From: Manis javanica | Taxonomy: Eukaryota; Chordata; Mammalia; Pholidota; Manidae | Length of the DNA: 64,000 bases | Reading direction: 5' to 3' | Assembly (NCBI RefSeq): GCF_040802235.1 | Contig: NC_133158.1 | Location: 153,028,401-153,092,400 of the forward strand | Shown here: positions 24,725 through 37,110 of the stretch, piece by piece | Position numbering within the stretch: position 1 is the stretch's first letter | Layout of the letters: every line of letters begins with the position of its first letter | Translations under genes and position numbers: made by a program | Notes under the pieces: model-generated | Database searches by the model: none | The model's input: the letters and a program-made list of their open reading frames with translations, nothing else | Told to the model about the DNA's origin: nothing

Positions 24725-25549
24725 ATACATGCAGGGGAGGCTGAAGCCCTCATGGCAGGATCACCCCCAAAATCAAAAATTTGGCAGCACAAGAGGACCT
24801 TCACTACAGAGTCTACACAGCTGGGAAAAGCAGCATCCGTCACCTCTGTGTAAGTGGGACCCTCCACTCCCTGCACCACAGCAATAGGGACTGATTTCTG
24901 TTTAATCTCTTTTAAAGGAGCTATCATTTGATACCTTTTTGAGAAGTTTTTTAAAAATGGGGAAGGGGTTCCCCATAGCAGCCAAAATCTATGCAAGAGA
25001 AGACATTGCCACCAGCCTCCTGAAGAGGGCCAGGGAAGGTGCCAGACTGACTTAGGGGAGCAGCACTCCCTGAAAAGGCAAACCAGCACTTCTCCCACCC
25101 CCTTCTCTAACACCGGTGCCACAGCCGCATCAAAGCCACATCTGAAACTCAGCTCTTTGCCTCCACCCTCGTCTATACCGCCATTAATATTCACCCCATC
25201 CAAACCACACCTGCAGGCCATCAGTCATTAATGGTGGGGAGTGGGGGTCTAGACAAAATTGAAAGGCTACCAGCCTCACACCTGTACAGAGTAGCAGGCT
25301 AAAAGAGAAAAGAAATGAGGCAACAAAAATACCAGTCCCTGGCCTTTCAGCAGCACATTCATGCCCAGCCTCATAACAGCCAAGTGGCTTAGGCAGGATG
25401 GGTCCCCATTTACAACGTGAGAAACTGAGGCTGGGCAGAAGTGAAATGGTTATATGGCCTTGTGAGAATCAGGCCCCCAGCAGGTCTAATGTGTTCTCCA
25501 AGCCAGTGAGATCTTTGCAGAGATCAGTGTGCTTCCAGCCAGCCTAAGC

Positions 25550-25690
25550 TGGAATCCTGGCTCCCTTTCTTCTGTGAAATGGAGGTACCTCCACCTACCT
25601 CACATGCCTATTGTAAGGAGTAAGTGAAGAATCATGTGAGGCATTCAGCGCAGTGACTGGTATATAGTAAGTACTTTAAAAACTGAGTCA
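25550..25690 (+). repeat. MIR fragment
   Basis: 'tggaatcctggctccctttc', 'ctacctcacatgcctattgt', 'aaggagtaagtgaagaatca' and 'gcagtgactggtatatagta' are MIR 3' half motifs. A second antisense MIR-like piece precedes it at about 25395-25480. Confidence 0.75.
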
Positions 25691-26466
25691 TCATTGTCGT
25701 GTTTTGTATGGCCAGCACATATAGGGCCAAATCATCACATGACCAGGTAACTCATTAACTCTCTGGTAAATTGGATGGAAATGTCCAGCGAGGGTGACAC
25801 GTTGAACACGAGGCTCACAGAGGAGCCAATTCCCAGTGACAAGCCTCCCTCACCCTACCCGTTAAGTGGCCTAGTGGGACAGGGAGCCCCTCCTCCCCAT
25901 TTTAAAGTAGGAGAGCTTTGACTCAAATTATGTCTAAATATACTTAGTATTTATTCCACTCTTATCTAAATAATTGTATCCATCAATTCATATTCAAATC
26001 CCATTGAAATGCATGTCACTCTCCAATATCAAACACCTGGATATGGCTCTCAGACTAGGAAAACTGCACGAGAAAAATACTTGAAGTTTTAGATTTGCAT
26101 AATCATAAAGTAGCAAAGAGGACTTAAGGTATCTGCTGGTTTATCCTGCTCAGGACTGTATTTAAGGCAGACTCAAAAGATAGTTTTCTCTTTGGAGCTC
26201 CCACTGCTCAGGTAGGTCACAGTCCCATACAATTCTTGCACTGTGATCGCATCTAATGTCAACTCTTCCTGTATATACTTTTCATTTAGTACTAAGCAGG
26301 CCTCCCACTGTGCTAGGTGATCTGAGGGCAGAGAACACAAACACAAACCATAGTTTCTGTCCTGTCCTCTGAAGTTCACTATCTAGTGAACTCACACTTA
26401 CCCCCTAACCTGGCTCATTTTGTTCACCCTTCTACCCCACGCCTAAATTAGTCTCTAACCCCATAG

Positions 26467-26644
26467 CTGAGAAAACAGCACTGAGAAGACAAAGTCCAGT
26501 ACCAGACCAACCCAGGACACGCCGAGGGAGGTCTTGAGAGGGCCTGTAGGCAACTGTTAGAGGCTGAATTGCATACCGCAAAAAAGTCAGTCAGTCCTAA
26601 CCCCTGTGCCTGTATATGTGACCTTATTTGGAAAGAAGGTCTTT
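26467..26644 (+). repeat. Local duplication, derived copy
   Basis: 178 bp matching 24241-24417 at about 94% identity, 2.2 kb away in the same orientation. The match breaks off inside the LTR after GGTCTTT, where the source continues with GCAGATAC. Here the sequence folds back on itself instead, as described in the inverted-repeat entry. Confidence 0.9.
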
Positions 26645-26652
26645 CCAAATAA
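26624..26652. repeat. Perfect 12-bp inverted repeat at a duplication breakpoint
   Basis: TTATTTGGAAAG, a 5-nt spacer AAGGT, then CTTTCCAAATAA, all 12 positions pairing. The left arm is ordinary LTR sequence and the right arm is its reverse complement where the LTR should have continued. This fits a polymerase fold-back (template switch) when the copy was made. Confidence 0.9.
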
Positions 26653-27834
26653 CACACCTGTAGGAAGGTTTGTCGTGAATTTCCCCAAATGAATTGCAGA
26701 TTCATGAAAAAGCAAAACTTGCTGGGTGATAAGGATACAATGAATACCTGAAAAAATCAAATTAAACTGCAGAATACCCTTCTCCCTACCCGGGAAAAAG
26801 GGAACAGGGACTGCGGGTTTCTCTTTATTTGTGGTGGTGGCAATCTTGGTCATTTGTTTAAGGTCAATTACTTGGAAACAGAGAGGCAAAGCCTACAATT
26901 GTGAGCTAAGAAAACAAATGTCCCAGCGTCCGCCTCCCAAAACGTAGCCTCAGAGCCTCTGTTAACACCTGCCAGCCTCCACCCTTTTTATTTTGGGGAG
27001 GTTTACTCATTCCCACCTCTTCTATGGAGCTTAGCCAACCTTCCAAGCAATTCTAGCAATTAACCACCACCAAAGCAGCCCACGAGGACATGAAAAACAG
27101 GTACTGAAGGCGAGATTAAAGCATGGGACAGGTGGTACAAACCAAAGCTTACATTCAGTCACAAGACCTTCAAGTAAACTAGTTCATGCCAGAAGGCACA
27201 GGGTGAATGGGGTGGGGAGTCTGAATATTCACTCTAATCCAGCAATCAAGTAATTTCAGATTACCTGTCATATCACTAAAGACACCACAAAAGTGTGTCA
27301 CTTTGAGGTACTCAAGCAACGGCACCTACCATCCAAGAAATCTGAGGATTTTCCACTCTCCTCTCTTCTTCATAATCCTTTGACTATCTTGCCACCAACT
27401 GTCCATTCTTCCTCTCCAGTCCTATTTAAAGCCCTGATTAGTCAGGCTCTTTTTACTTCACGCTTTTGGTCACTACAGCCGTCTCCCTCGCAGCCTCCCC
27501 GACTCCATTCTCCGCCGACTGGATTTATTAGGCATTAGCTAATGAGATAAATCTGACAGCAGGGCCACGTGAGCCCATCACCAGCCCCCACGCCCCAACC
27601 TGTGGGGCCTCCAAGCCTGATCGTGCAGGCGCGGTCCCTGTGCCCCTGCACCTCACTCATCCCACCTTCAATGTTTTCTTATGAAGGGGGGCAGCCTGCC
27701 CCCACTCACTCAGAACCTGCCCCTCACACCCTACATCCTCCAGTGAGACCTTCTAGTATTCCAACCCTCTCTTTTCTAAACTCAGGCAGCATTTTTAGCC
27801 TCACTATATATAGAGAATGGTGACAGCAGGGGCT

Positions 27835-28025
27835 CAGAAATCCAACTCCATCATTAAGCAGCTAAATGATCTTGCCAAGAATCCCACCCCACCCTCACCC
27901 ATGCCACCCACCCCCGTGCCTCAGTTTCTTCATCTGCAAAAAGGAGATAACAGTACCCACCTCAGAGGCATTTGAGAGGCTGACATAAAACCAAACTTGT
28001 AGAACAGTCAGAATAACCAACACAT
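27835..28025 (+). repeat. MIR
   Basis: 'aagcagctaaatgatcttgc', 'gcctcagtttcttcatctgc', 'aaaaaggagataacagtacc' and 'cacctcagaggcatttgaga' follow MIR in order. A C-rich insertion separates the first two. Confidence 0.8.
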
Positions 28026-28162
28026 TGGCTGCCATGATATGTGGCACATTACACACCATACCAAATGCATAATTCTTTGGTTTAAAAATAAATAAATAAA
28101 ACTAAGTTACTTTTTAAATGTTTTCTGTGTGCCAGTGAACCAGATATTATTTGCTAGACCAG

Positions 28163-28397
28163 TGTTACTTAGAATGTGGTCCTCTGCTATTGGTCCTCAA
28201 TAAGAAATGTGCAAAAATTTGAGAGTAAGTGCTTGCAAACTTTTATAGCGATTTGACATTGCCACTACACTCAAGTGGCATTTCATTTTTCTAGTAATTC
28301 ATTTTTATCACATACTTGTATCAGTCTGCAACAGATTGAAAATTAATTTTAAAAAACTGGTCCTTCACCACAGATGTTTTGAGAAGCACTGTTCTAG
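28163..28397. mobile_element. Non-autonomous hAT-Charlie-type element
   Basis: The left end CCAGTGTTACTTAGAATGTG and the right end TTTGAGAAGCACTGTTCTAG carry the CAGTG/CACTG hAT termini. The interior is AT-rich without coding capacity. Exact family not resolved. Confidence 0.6.
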
Positions 28398-28859
28398 AGG
28401 GGACAGAAGCAGATTTCTATTTCTCTTCCACGCCCCCACATCACCTAGCAGAGTGGGAGGCATATATCAAGTACTAAGTAAATGAAAATGTAACTTCAAA
28501 AACATTTCGATTATTTAATAATGACTGAAAGCAGATTTCATGTGAGTGCTCAAAATGTAAATAGTCTAATTCATGAAGAATCATTTTTTTTTTCAAGAGG
28601 GAGTTGACATTTAGCCTACAACTGACCCAAGAGTAAAACCAGCTTTGAGGCCAAACATATTTTTCATATTGCCTACTAACACAGCACTATGTGGAGCTTA
28701 AAAAAAAAGACAAAAAAATAAAACCCTGAGCAATGTCAATATTAACCTTCCTCACAGCGCTCAGGAGAAAGATCAATTATTTAACACTGCCTTGGACACA
28801 GTCTTGATAGAGCCTCCATACCTGTATGGGAACCAGCATCTCAGCAAAAAAATTTCCAA

Positions 28860-29110
28860 TGACACTTCACACAAAATACATTTTTATTAGCTCTTCACTC
28901 CTGCTGCCAATGCCTGAAATGGGCCTAATCGCAACGACCTTATTGGATTAATCCATGAATGAAATGGCTGAAAAAGGAAAGCAGCAAATTCTACCAATTT
29001 TAATTGACAGCAAGGCGGCATTTGCATAGCTGAGCCGTGGCATGCTGGATGGGAGCTGAAGGCTCAGTTTATTCCTGCTGAAGAAAATCGTTGCACATTC
29101 ATACCGACTC
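28860..29110. promoter_or_regulatory. Candidate enhancer: homeodomain and octamer motif cluster
   Basis: Within about 90 bp lie a perfect palindrome GGATTAATCC (28945-28954; overlapping TAATCC sites on both strands, as bound by OTX/PITX-type homeodomains), TTAATTGACAG with adjoining homeodomain and MEIS-like TGACAG motifs (29000-29010), and the POU octamer ATTTGCAT (29020-29027). The segment carries no repeat signature amid repeat-rich intron. Enhancer function is inference. Confidence 0.35.
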
Positions 29111-29529
29111 TGGAAATGCCTATAGGAAATTCAAGGTAAGAGGGAGCCCCGTGACACTGCTGCCTGCCCTCCCTCTGCCTGCCCTCCTTTCTCGGGGCAG
29201 CCATCCATAACACTGTACAATAGGTGTCACTCCCTTTGCGACCTCAATGTCCTGGCCCCAGGACCAAGTCAGCTTTGCTCTAGCAGATATCCCTTCTCTC
29301 TCCAGTTCTTTTAATTTCTCCTCTCTCAACTGTACCCAAAATCCACAGGCATGTTCAAGTTTATAGATTCAATAAACTCTTGCTTTATTGCACTACTTCC
29401 AATTCCTCTGAAGATCATGTACCATTTCACTTCTGTGTCTTTGCCCAGAAGGCCTTGTCACGTGAAAAACACCCACATTTCTGAAGACTTTTTTAATCCC
29501 TCCAAAGAACTGACCCCTCCCTCATTTGT

Positions 29530-29920
29530 TCCACCACTCCACTGAATCTTTTAATGACTTTACTGCTGTAAGCACAGGACCTTCCTCTCACCACTCAAAG
29601 TTCACCAAGGAAAGGAACCATGTTTTATAGTTCCTAGTGTCACCATTCCCTGTACCAGGCTTCTAATAACCATTTGCTCATAATGACTACCTGGTTACCA
29701 AATCCTGTCAACAAATATTTAACTCCTACCCTCTCCTTAACCCGATGCTCTCCTTCCCTCTGGTTATCAGTGGGAGATAAAAGGGCCATGGTCCCTCCTT
29801 CATGGGACTTACACTGGTTGGGGGACAGAACAGATAATAAATCAAACACGAACTGTGTTGCATGCTGAGGAGCAAGTAATCACTTTGCAGAAAACAAGGC
29901 AACCAGGTAGCAGGGGACAC
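29530..29920 (+). repeat. L2-like and family A-like fragments
   Basis: 'ccaaggaaaggaaccatgtt' near 29605 resembles an L2 3' end. It is followed by 'caacaaatatttaactccta' and 'tggttgggggacagaacaga', which resemble the start of family A. Boundaries are uncertain. Confidence 0.4.
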
Positions 29921-30884
29921 ACATGTAAAGGTCCTCACAGGAGAAACTGCTAAACTCAGAAGCCAATGGAGTTGGACCCTCACCCACTATAAAGTCTCCT
30001 TTTGGGCCCCTCATCACCCCACACCCACTGCTCAACAACCCATGAGAGTTCTTGCTCATGTGGTCCAGAAAATTCCTGGAGAATTCCAACATCAGGGTCT
30101 GCCTGCTCCTCCATCAGCCATGACTTCAAACACCTACACACACATCACACCCAAATCCAGATTTCCAGCTTCTGCTACTGTACATTTCACCTGGAATCCC
30201 CAGAGGAATTTCAAATTGAAAACATTCAGAAATGAATTCATTCTCTCCACTCTCACCACTGCTTTCCCTTGGAAAAAAAATGAGCAAGTTCTTTTGATCC
30301 CTATGGCATATTAGTTTGGGGACCACCGTCAAGCCACCTACTCCACTGTCTTAGCCAGTGTTCTCATGACCAAGACCTCTGCGGGTCCCAAGAATTTTCC
30401 AACTATACTTTGTGTGAGGCAAAATTTTCTTCATATCCTTCAACCAAAACAACATATTGTGACAGAGAATTAGGTATGAGAGTCCAGATATTAATGATAG
30501 ATATTTGCAAAGATGTAAAACAATGAAGCTCTCTTCACTTATTTTTTTTTGTTTGGAGAGCTAATTACTGTTCATAAAAACACTTTTAACATGAAATGGT
30601 TATTTTTTGACCAAATTAATATATATTTCTAAAATTTCTCGGTTTTGATTTCAAATACAGTAAATATTGAGATATAACCTACATAAACAAGAGCTCTATG
30701 TTTAAGATTGTAAATGGATCTAATACCAGAAAGTTTGGGAATCTCGACCTGAGCTGAATATGTTGGTATAGTCCTGTGCTCGCCCCTCTCACCTCACACA
30801 TCTACTTGGTCAATTCTGCCCTTCAAGTAACTGTTCTCTTAAATCCTCTCTTCTTTCTTCCCAAGCCCTGCAAGCCAAAAAAAC

Positions 30885-31300
30885 AGACCCCCAAAAGATA
30901 TGATATCCACATCAAATCCTGGAACCAGTGAATGTTATCTTATTTGTTAAAAGGGTCTCTGTAGACATAATTAAGTTAAAGATCTTGAGATGGTGTCATC
31001 CTGGATTAGAGCGGTAGGCCCTAAATCCAGTAACTCGTGTCCTTAGAAGGCACACCCACAGAAGAAGAGACACACACAGGCCATGTAGAAATAAAGCCGA
31101 AATTAGACTGATGTGGCCACAAAGCAGCCAAGGAACACTTGGAGCCACCAAAGGAGGGACTCCCTGCAGAGCCTCCAGGGGGCGTGCAATCCTACCCACA
31201 GCCCTTCCCAGCTTCTGGCCTCCAGAGCTGAGAATAATTTCTGCTGTTTCAAGCCACCTAGTTTGTACTGCCTCATTATGACAGCCACGGGAAACTTAAG
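30885..31300 (+). mobile_element. ERVL-MaLR-type LTR, diverged
   Basis: Contains 'tcttatttgttaaaagggtc', 'tctgtagacataattaagtt', 'ccagtaactcgtgtccttag', 'ttctggcctccagagctgag', 'tttcaagccacctagtttgt' and 'tatgacagccacgggaaact', the same layout as the LTR at 24.3 kb. Confidence 0.78.
31172..31185 (+). promoter_or_regulatory. CTCF-like motif within an LTR
   Basis: CCTCCAGGGGGCGT matches the CTCF core (CCNCCAGGGGGCG) apart from the variable positions. It sits inside the MaLR-type LTR and includes a CpG, so binding could depend on methylation. Occupancy is not known. Confidence 0.45.
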
Positions 31301-31394
31301 AACCCACCCCCAGGCCTGGATTGTCAGGGACCACCTAGCTAGTCAGTCTTTCTGCCCCAATGGGACCCTCAGAGACACTGTCCCCTTAAACTGC

Positions 31395-31790
31395 AAACCT
31401 TAGTCATCTTAAATCTAATTGCCTTAACACCCTTGAATGGCACCTCAGTGCCTCCACCATAATACCCAAATGCTCCAACATAGTATAAAAAGGCCCTCAG
31501 AACTTGACCTTGTCTTCCTTTGCCACTCCAACCTCACTCTGGCCAGCACACCCACCCCATGCCCAGACCCATAGCCCAGAACACATCCCCTCTTCCCAAA
31601 ATTAATTTCCTTTCACATCCTCAGTCCCATCCACTCTTACACATCCTCCAAATCCCTGACTCAAAAATCTCCTGTATTAGGTCCTGTCAAAATGCATCAC
31701 TCCCTCTTATTTCCACAGCACTTTGTGCATTCCTCTCAAAGAATCTACGAACATTGTATTCCTTATTTACAGGTCTGTCACACCATCTAG
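31395..31790 (+). repeat. L2 LINE fragment
   Basis: 'ttgaatggcacctcagtgc', 'gaacttgaccttgtcttcct', 'ccactccaacctcactctgg', 'acacatcctccaaatccctg' and 'ttatttccacagcactttg' follow the L2 3' region in order. Confidence 0.75.
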
Positions 31791-31792
31791 AT

Positions 31793-32075
31793 CAGGGTTT
31801 CTAAACCCCAGAACTACTCACAGTTTAGGCCAGATAATCCTTGGGTGGAGGGGCACCTGTTCAGAGTACTGGAGAATGTTAGTGACATCCCTGGTTTCTA
31901 CCTACTAGATGCCAGTAGTGCACACATGCGCGCACACGCACACACACACGCGCACACACACACACACACATAAACACACACATTATCCCAAAATGTCTTC
32001 AGACAGTGCCAATGCCCAGGGGCAGAGGCAGGGGGGGTCAGTTTCAAATGATAACCATTGCTCTGTATTGAAGTC
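31793..32075. mobile_element. MER20-like hAT element holding a CA microsatellite
   Basis: Left: 'tagatcagggtttctaaacc', 'ccagataatccttgggtgg' and 'tctacctactagatgccagt'. Right: 'aaaatgtcttcagacagtgc' and 'tgataaccattgctctgta'. Both halves match MER20 in order; the middle is replaced by a long CA tract. MER20 copies are known to act as hormone-responsive elements in endometrial cells of placental mammals; activity of this one is untested. Confidence 0.8.
31915..31983. repeat. CA/CG microsatellite
   Basis: About 65 bp of alternating purine-pyrimidine with GCGC interruptions, the longest dinucleotide repeat in the window. Such tracts can adopt Z-DNA and are often length-variable. Confidence 0.95.
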
Positions 32076-35000
32076 TTTGGGGCCCAGGCCCACACCCAGT
32101 GCTCCTAGCACTCGCTTATCCTTTCATTCACAAAAATATTTTAAGTCCTAAGTATGAACCAGGCTCTGCGCTTGAAGCCAGGGACATAGTAGGAATGAGA
32201 GTCTTAGGCCCCGCCCGCATGAAGCTACAACTCGCTAAGTGCCTACAAGGTCCTCAGTAATACTGGCTGAATGACTGAATTTGTTTGGCATATATATATA
32301 GTGTTTCCCTAGAAACATGGAAAGTGAAAAAACCCAGGGGCTAAAATGTTTCCTCTTTTCTGAGGGCTATAGCATTTGGTAACTAAGGGGATCCATCTAC
32401 ACAGAATGCCCTAGAAATAGGCAACTGGTATAACGTGTATTTGTATGTTCAAGAGAGCTACCCACTTGGTTTTCAACCAAGAAAACAAAAGCTAGATAGG
32501 ATCTAACCACAAATGCCAGTGTTAGAGTTATGCACACTAGAGACCAGGGATTTTGCTGGGAGGTTCCCCACAAAGACAAGAGTACCTGAGCTTCCAGGGT
32601 ATTCTCCCCTCTGCCGAAGAGACACCACACAAGATTCTGACAAACTGAGAAGATGAAACTGTGAGCTGGACAGCCCAGCTCTCACAGAGGTACTTGGTGC
32701 CTACAATGCAGAGTAATTGTCAATACCAGGGCAACATGAGGGGCCTTACCAGAAGCCAAGGCTGTGTACAGAGGGAAGGCCAATTAAGGTGCAAGAACAA
32801 ATCAGGGCATACAAGTGCTTGGCCCAAATCTGCCTTAACAAGTCACTTGAACCTCCCTGGGACTCAATTTCCTTTTGTAGTGAATAAGAAAGTTAGAACC
32901 CATCTTTAGGTTCCCTTCTAGCTCTGAACATACCTGTTTCCCAAAAAATGGCCCAGACCCACAGAATCTCCCTCTCCAAACAAAACACAACAAGGCTCTC
33001 TCCCTCCCTTTCCACCAAAACTCTTTCTACCAGAAATGGAAATAAATAAAGGGGCTGTTTCCACTTCCCCTCAGCTTCTAATAGGCACTGGGCAGAATTT
33101 ACTGCCTAATGAGCAAGATGCGGATGCTCTTCGCCGCTTGCTGTATACTCATTAAGACAGAGAGGTGGAGAGTTCTGGGAATGTGTATTCTCATGAAAAA
33201 AAGGGCTCATGCTGTGATGATTTGAGGGTGCTGAAATATAAATCAGAAGTACCATGACACCATTAGAATGCTTCTGGCTACAAGAAATTAACAAGTCCAA
33301 CAGTGGTATAAACCATGTGATTATCTGTTGTGTACTTAACAAGAAGTCCAGGCAGAGGCGGTCCCAAGGTCAGTTCAATAGCTTAACACCTTTATAAACC
33401 TACTTAAATCATCTCCTGTGTTGGCTTTTCATCCATAAGCTTGCTGCCTCATGGGCACAAGACAGGTACCCTAGCCCCAACTATCATAGCCTCTTACCAC
33501 TTTTCCAAAGATGGGAAACTAAAGTGCCACCAGGGTATTAAGAGAGGGCATCCTTCCCCTGTGCCTGTACTACTTTCAACAAGGAAAAATTCCTGCACCA
33601 TTAAGTCCGGTACATTTTCATTAAATCTCTTTAGCCAACATTAAATCATGTGGTCACTCCAAGCTGCAAGAGAGGCTAAGAAAGTGAGAATCGGAGTCTT
33701 TAAAAAAATTTCTCTGGTGGGCAGCAGGTAAGAGAACCTGGGGTAAAAATGGCGGCAGAGTAGCCCACAAAGCACACAAACGACCATACCCAGCAGTGGG
33801 CTGGTAATTACTTAACAACCAGCTTCCAACAAATAGATGAACCATACTTGGTAGGATCTGCCAGTTTCCTTGGTGTAAATATTCCCATTATGCCAGATTT
33901 CAGGCTACCAACATGACAGTAACCAACTCACAAAATTCCTAAAATCTTCCACAGCCAGCTGATGCAGGCATGTCCAGCACACCGCTGCCTGCCTCACACT
34001 GGGCAGCGATTTAAGTCTACACTGCTCCTTCATAATGAAAACGTTCCAGCCGGGTATTGTTGCCTCCTGCTCATAGGTGAGGAAAACGACGCAGCAGCCC
34101 AAATGTCACGGCCCATGTGGCAGGTCTGGCAGGCGCACAAAGCAGCCCTCACGTGGACCTCACCACACTGCTGGCAGCATCGGGTGTGCCAGGCTCTCTG
34201 CTAACACTGCCAGACCCCTCTGCAGCAGCTAAAGGGGCGCCAGCTTACTTTGGAAACAAAACAACAACAAAGACCCATTCCCATAAACCAAATCAAAGTC
34301 ACCAAATAATTATCCTTGAAGTTTTTCCTCCCATGACAATAGTGCAGAACATTATTGTTCTACCTTAGAATACAAACAATACAAAAAAATAAAATGACCA
34401 CCATCCTTGAGATATAACAATTGTTTGCATGTAGATTATGTAGACATGTATATTTTTTAAGTAGAAATCATGCTTTTTATAACATATTGACATATTTCTT
34501 TATTATGTTATTTTCTAGAGAGGATAGTATAATGAACATCCCTATTGCTGTCCCCCAACTTCAGAAAGTATCTAAAGACAATTAAAAGTCCAAGTGTCTC
34601 CATGTTCCTCTCAGGGAAGAATGCGTAGGAGGCAGACACCTCCCTCTACACTTTCCTTGGATTTCTCCCTTCACATGGCTGTCCCCACTCAAGAACCCAA
34701 GGTCAGATTTTCTCCAGGCCACGCCAACCAGCTCCTTTCACCACTGCTCAGAGAACAAAGCTAAACCTTTAATCACGTCCACTCTTCCTATGGATCCCTC
34801 CAGCTCCTCTAATTCCTGCCTACTCTGTCAGAGCCCCACTACAGGAGTTCAGAACTTCAGCAAAGCAGAACTTCAGAAGAAATACACCACAATTCTTGGA
34901 AGTTTCCAAATTCCACTTACTCCATTCCTCTACTTCAGCGTTGTTTTCCCCCATATGTGCACACAACCACAGGAGGCACTACTAACTGGTTCAACCAATA

Positions 35001-35594
35001 TCCCAGGTCTCTGCTCATTGTCATCCTTTCCTACCTAGCACTCACCCAAAGCAGTTAGCTTTCCGGACCTCACTTTCTGGTCCTACAACTTCCTAAAGGA
35101 TCACATTCCATCGCCACAGGTACTAGCCTAAGTAAAATACCCCACCATCTAAAGGCCTGTGGCTGCACCCCAAATTAACAGCTTTACATGAATGAGTCTC
35201 CAAAGAGCACAAGCTCACAGTCAAACATAAAACTCTGCAGCCTGACAAACTCAAAGAACATCCTTCTGGGACAAAGCAAGACCTGCTCCCAGGCACCCCA
35301 GGTTAGCCAAGTACACACATTAGGGAACTATGGCTATTTCAGGACCAAGGCATGGTATTCTACTCTGCTGTGACCATGTACAGAAAAAAAGCGTGTGCTG
35401 GGAACCATGGTTATTAGCATCAGACTTCAGAGAGGAAAGTAGCTAAACTCACTGGCACTATTTTGAACCAAAAGGCACTACTATTTCAAGTAGTATATGT
35501 GTTTTTTGATTTTAATACATTCAACAGTGGAAAGCAGGTAGGAATAGGGGGGAGTCTAGTTTACAATACTCTGTACAGATAAAGACACAAACTA

Positions 35595-35775
35595 AAGCAA
35601 TTGTTCTCAAACTTGACTGTGTTTAGGAATCCCCTAGAAAGCTTGTTTAAAATGTAAATTCCTCAACTTCCTTCCCAAAAATTGACTCAGCAGGTCTGGG
35701 GTGGAGGGGGACACATGTGCATTTTTAACAAACATCTTTGAGGATTCTGCCTCAGGTGGTGGCAGTCCTGAGAAT
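35595..35775 (+). mobile_element. MER5A-like hAT element
   Basis: 'attgttctcaaacttgactg', 'gaatcccctagaaagcttg', 'attgactcagcaggtctggg' and 'gtgcatttttaacaaacatc' match MER5A order. A second hAT-like start ('cagtgcttcccacactgat') lies at about 35857. Confidence 0.78.
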
Positions 35776-36269
35776 CGACAGCCACCTGGGTTCCTCCTCT
35801 ACCACAAAGTTTGGATGGAAACTCTTCAGTGAGCAGCAGGAAGCAGGGCCTCTGACCCAGTGCTTCCCACACTGATTCTGGCCTAAGAGTCTCATGAGGC
35901 AAGAGTTAAACAAGCAGTTGTCCCTTCCAGAACTCTGGTGTTCAGGGAGGTCTACGATGGGGCCCTGGAGTCAGCCAATTTATTTCAGGGGGAAGCTTTC
36001 TCTCTAACCATCTCTGTCTTTTGGTCCCCCAGGCAACTGGTCAATCTGTCCTCTCTTCCCAGGCAACTTTATCAACAACTTCCCTCTGAAAGATTATAAG
36101 AGACAGATTTTCAACTCCCCTCTTCCCACCTCCCCAGCTGTCTCTAATATAAGCATTTAATGTGTTTTAAGAGTTTTAGATGTTAACAACAACAAAAACT
36201 AACAGGCTCTACCAAAATAAAACAAGCATTGGGACAGTTAAATGTTATAAATACAATTGCTCATTATGA

Positions 36270-37110
36270 GTTCCTCCTGCATTTTATTCATTTAAGAACT
36301 ATTTACTGAGCACCTAGTCTAATCTTAAGCACTAGGCAATTCACAACTAGAGACACCTTGGACAAGCCCCTGCTATGGAAGGAAGACCATGGAGAGAAGA
36401 ATCAACCAATAATGCAATTTCAGACAGTAACAAGCACTACAAAACATAGTAACACAAGATAATGACCTGGCATAAATGAGGGAAGCTGGGTTAACAAGAA
36501 AGGCCTCCCTGCGAGTCTAAGAACCAAAAGACAGAAAAATGACTGCAAAGGCAGCAAGGACAGGAACCTAGACACAAAAGAGCTGGGCTTGTTGGAATGA
36601 GGGAGATGTGGCCAGTGGTCAGACCACAGAGCCAGGAGGGGGATGAGGATGTCAGGAGGTGGTGACTCAAGGCCCAGAGGCCAGATCCCAGCTGCTAGGG
36701 TCTTGTGGGTATTACTTGAAGTGCAGTGGGAACCCCTGGGATCATTTAACAAGGGAGAAGTTATACCTGTACTGAGTGCCATCATAGGCAGGGAAAGTTA
36801 ATCATGAGGCTTGTCCCATGTCCCTGCCCTACCTCGCCATCTGTGTACCAAGCATGGTTCAAATCTCATTTTATCTTCCCAAGAACCCCATGAAATAGGA
36901 ACAAATATGAACTCCATCCCATAGGTGATATCTGAGTTAAACAGGCAGTAAGTGATGAAGCCAGAACTCAAAGCCAGGCAGTCTGCCTACACGCAGTGGT
37001 TGTGGAGGTGAGCAAGTGCCAGACTGATAGGGCCCCGGAGGCCTAGGTAAGGAGTTTGTGTTTTATTCCAAGTGTAATGGAAAGCCTTTGGAGGACGAAT
37101 AAGACTTCCT
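36270..37110 (+). repeat. Ancient interspersed repeat, unnamed family A, copy 4
   Basis: 'tatttactgagcacctagtc' opens it. Then come 'ggtcttgtgggtattacttg', 'aagtgcagtgggaacccctg', 'gtttgtgttttattccaagt' and 'gtaatggaaagcctttggag'. An antisense MIR-like piece ('aacaggcagtaagtgatgaa') interrupts at about 36830-37000. Confidence 0.55.
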
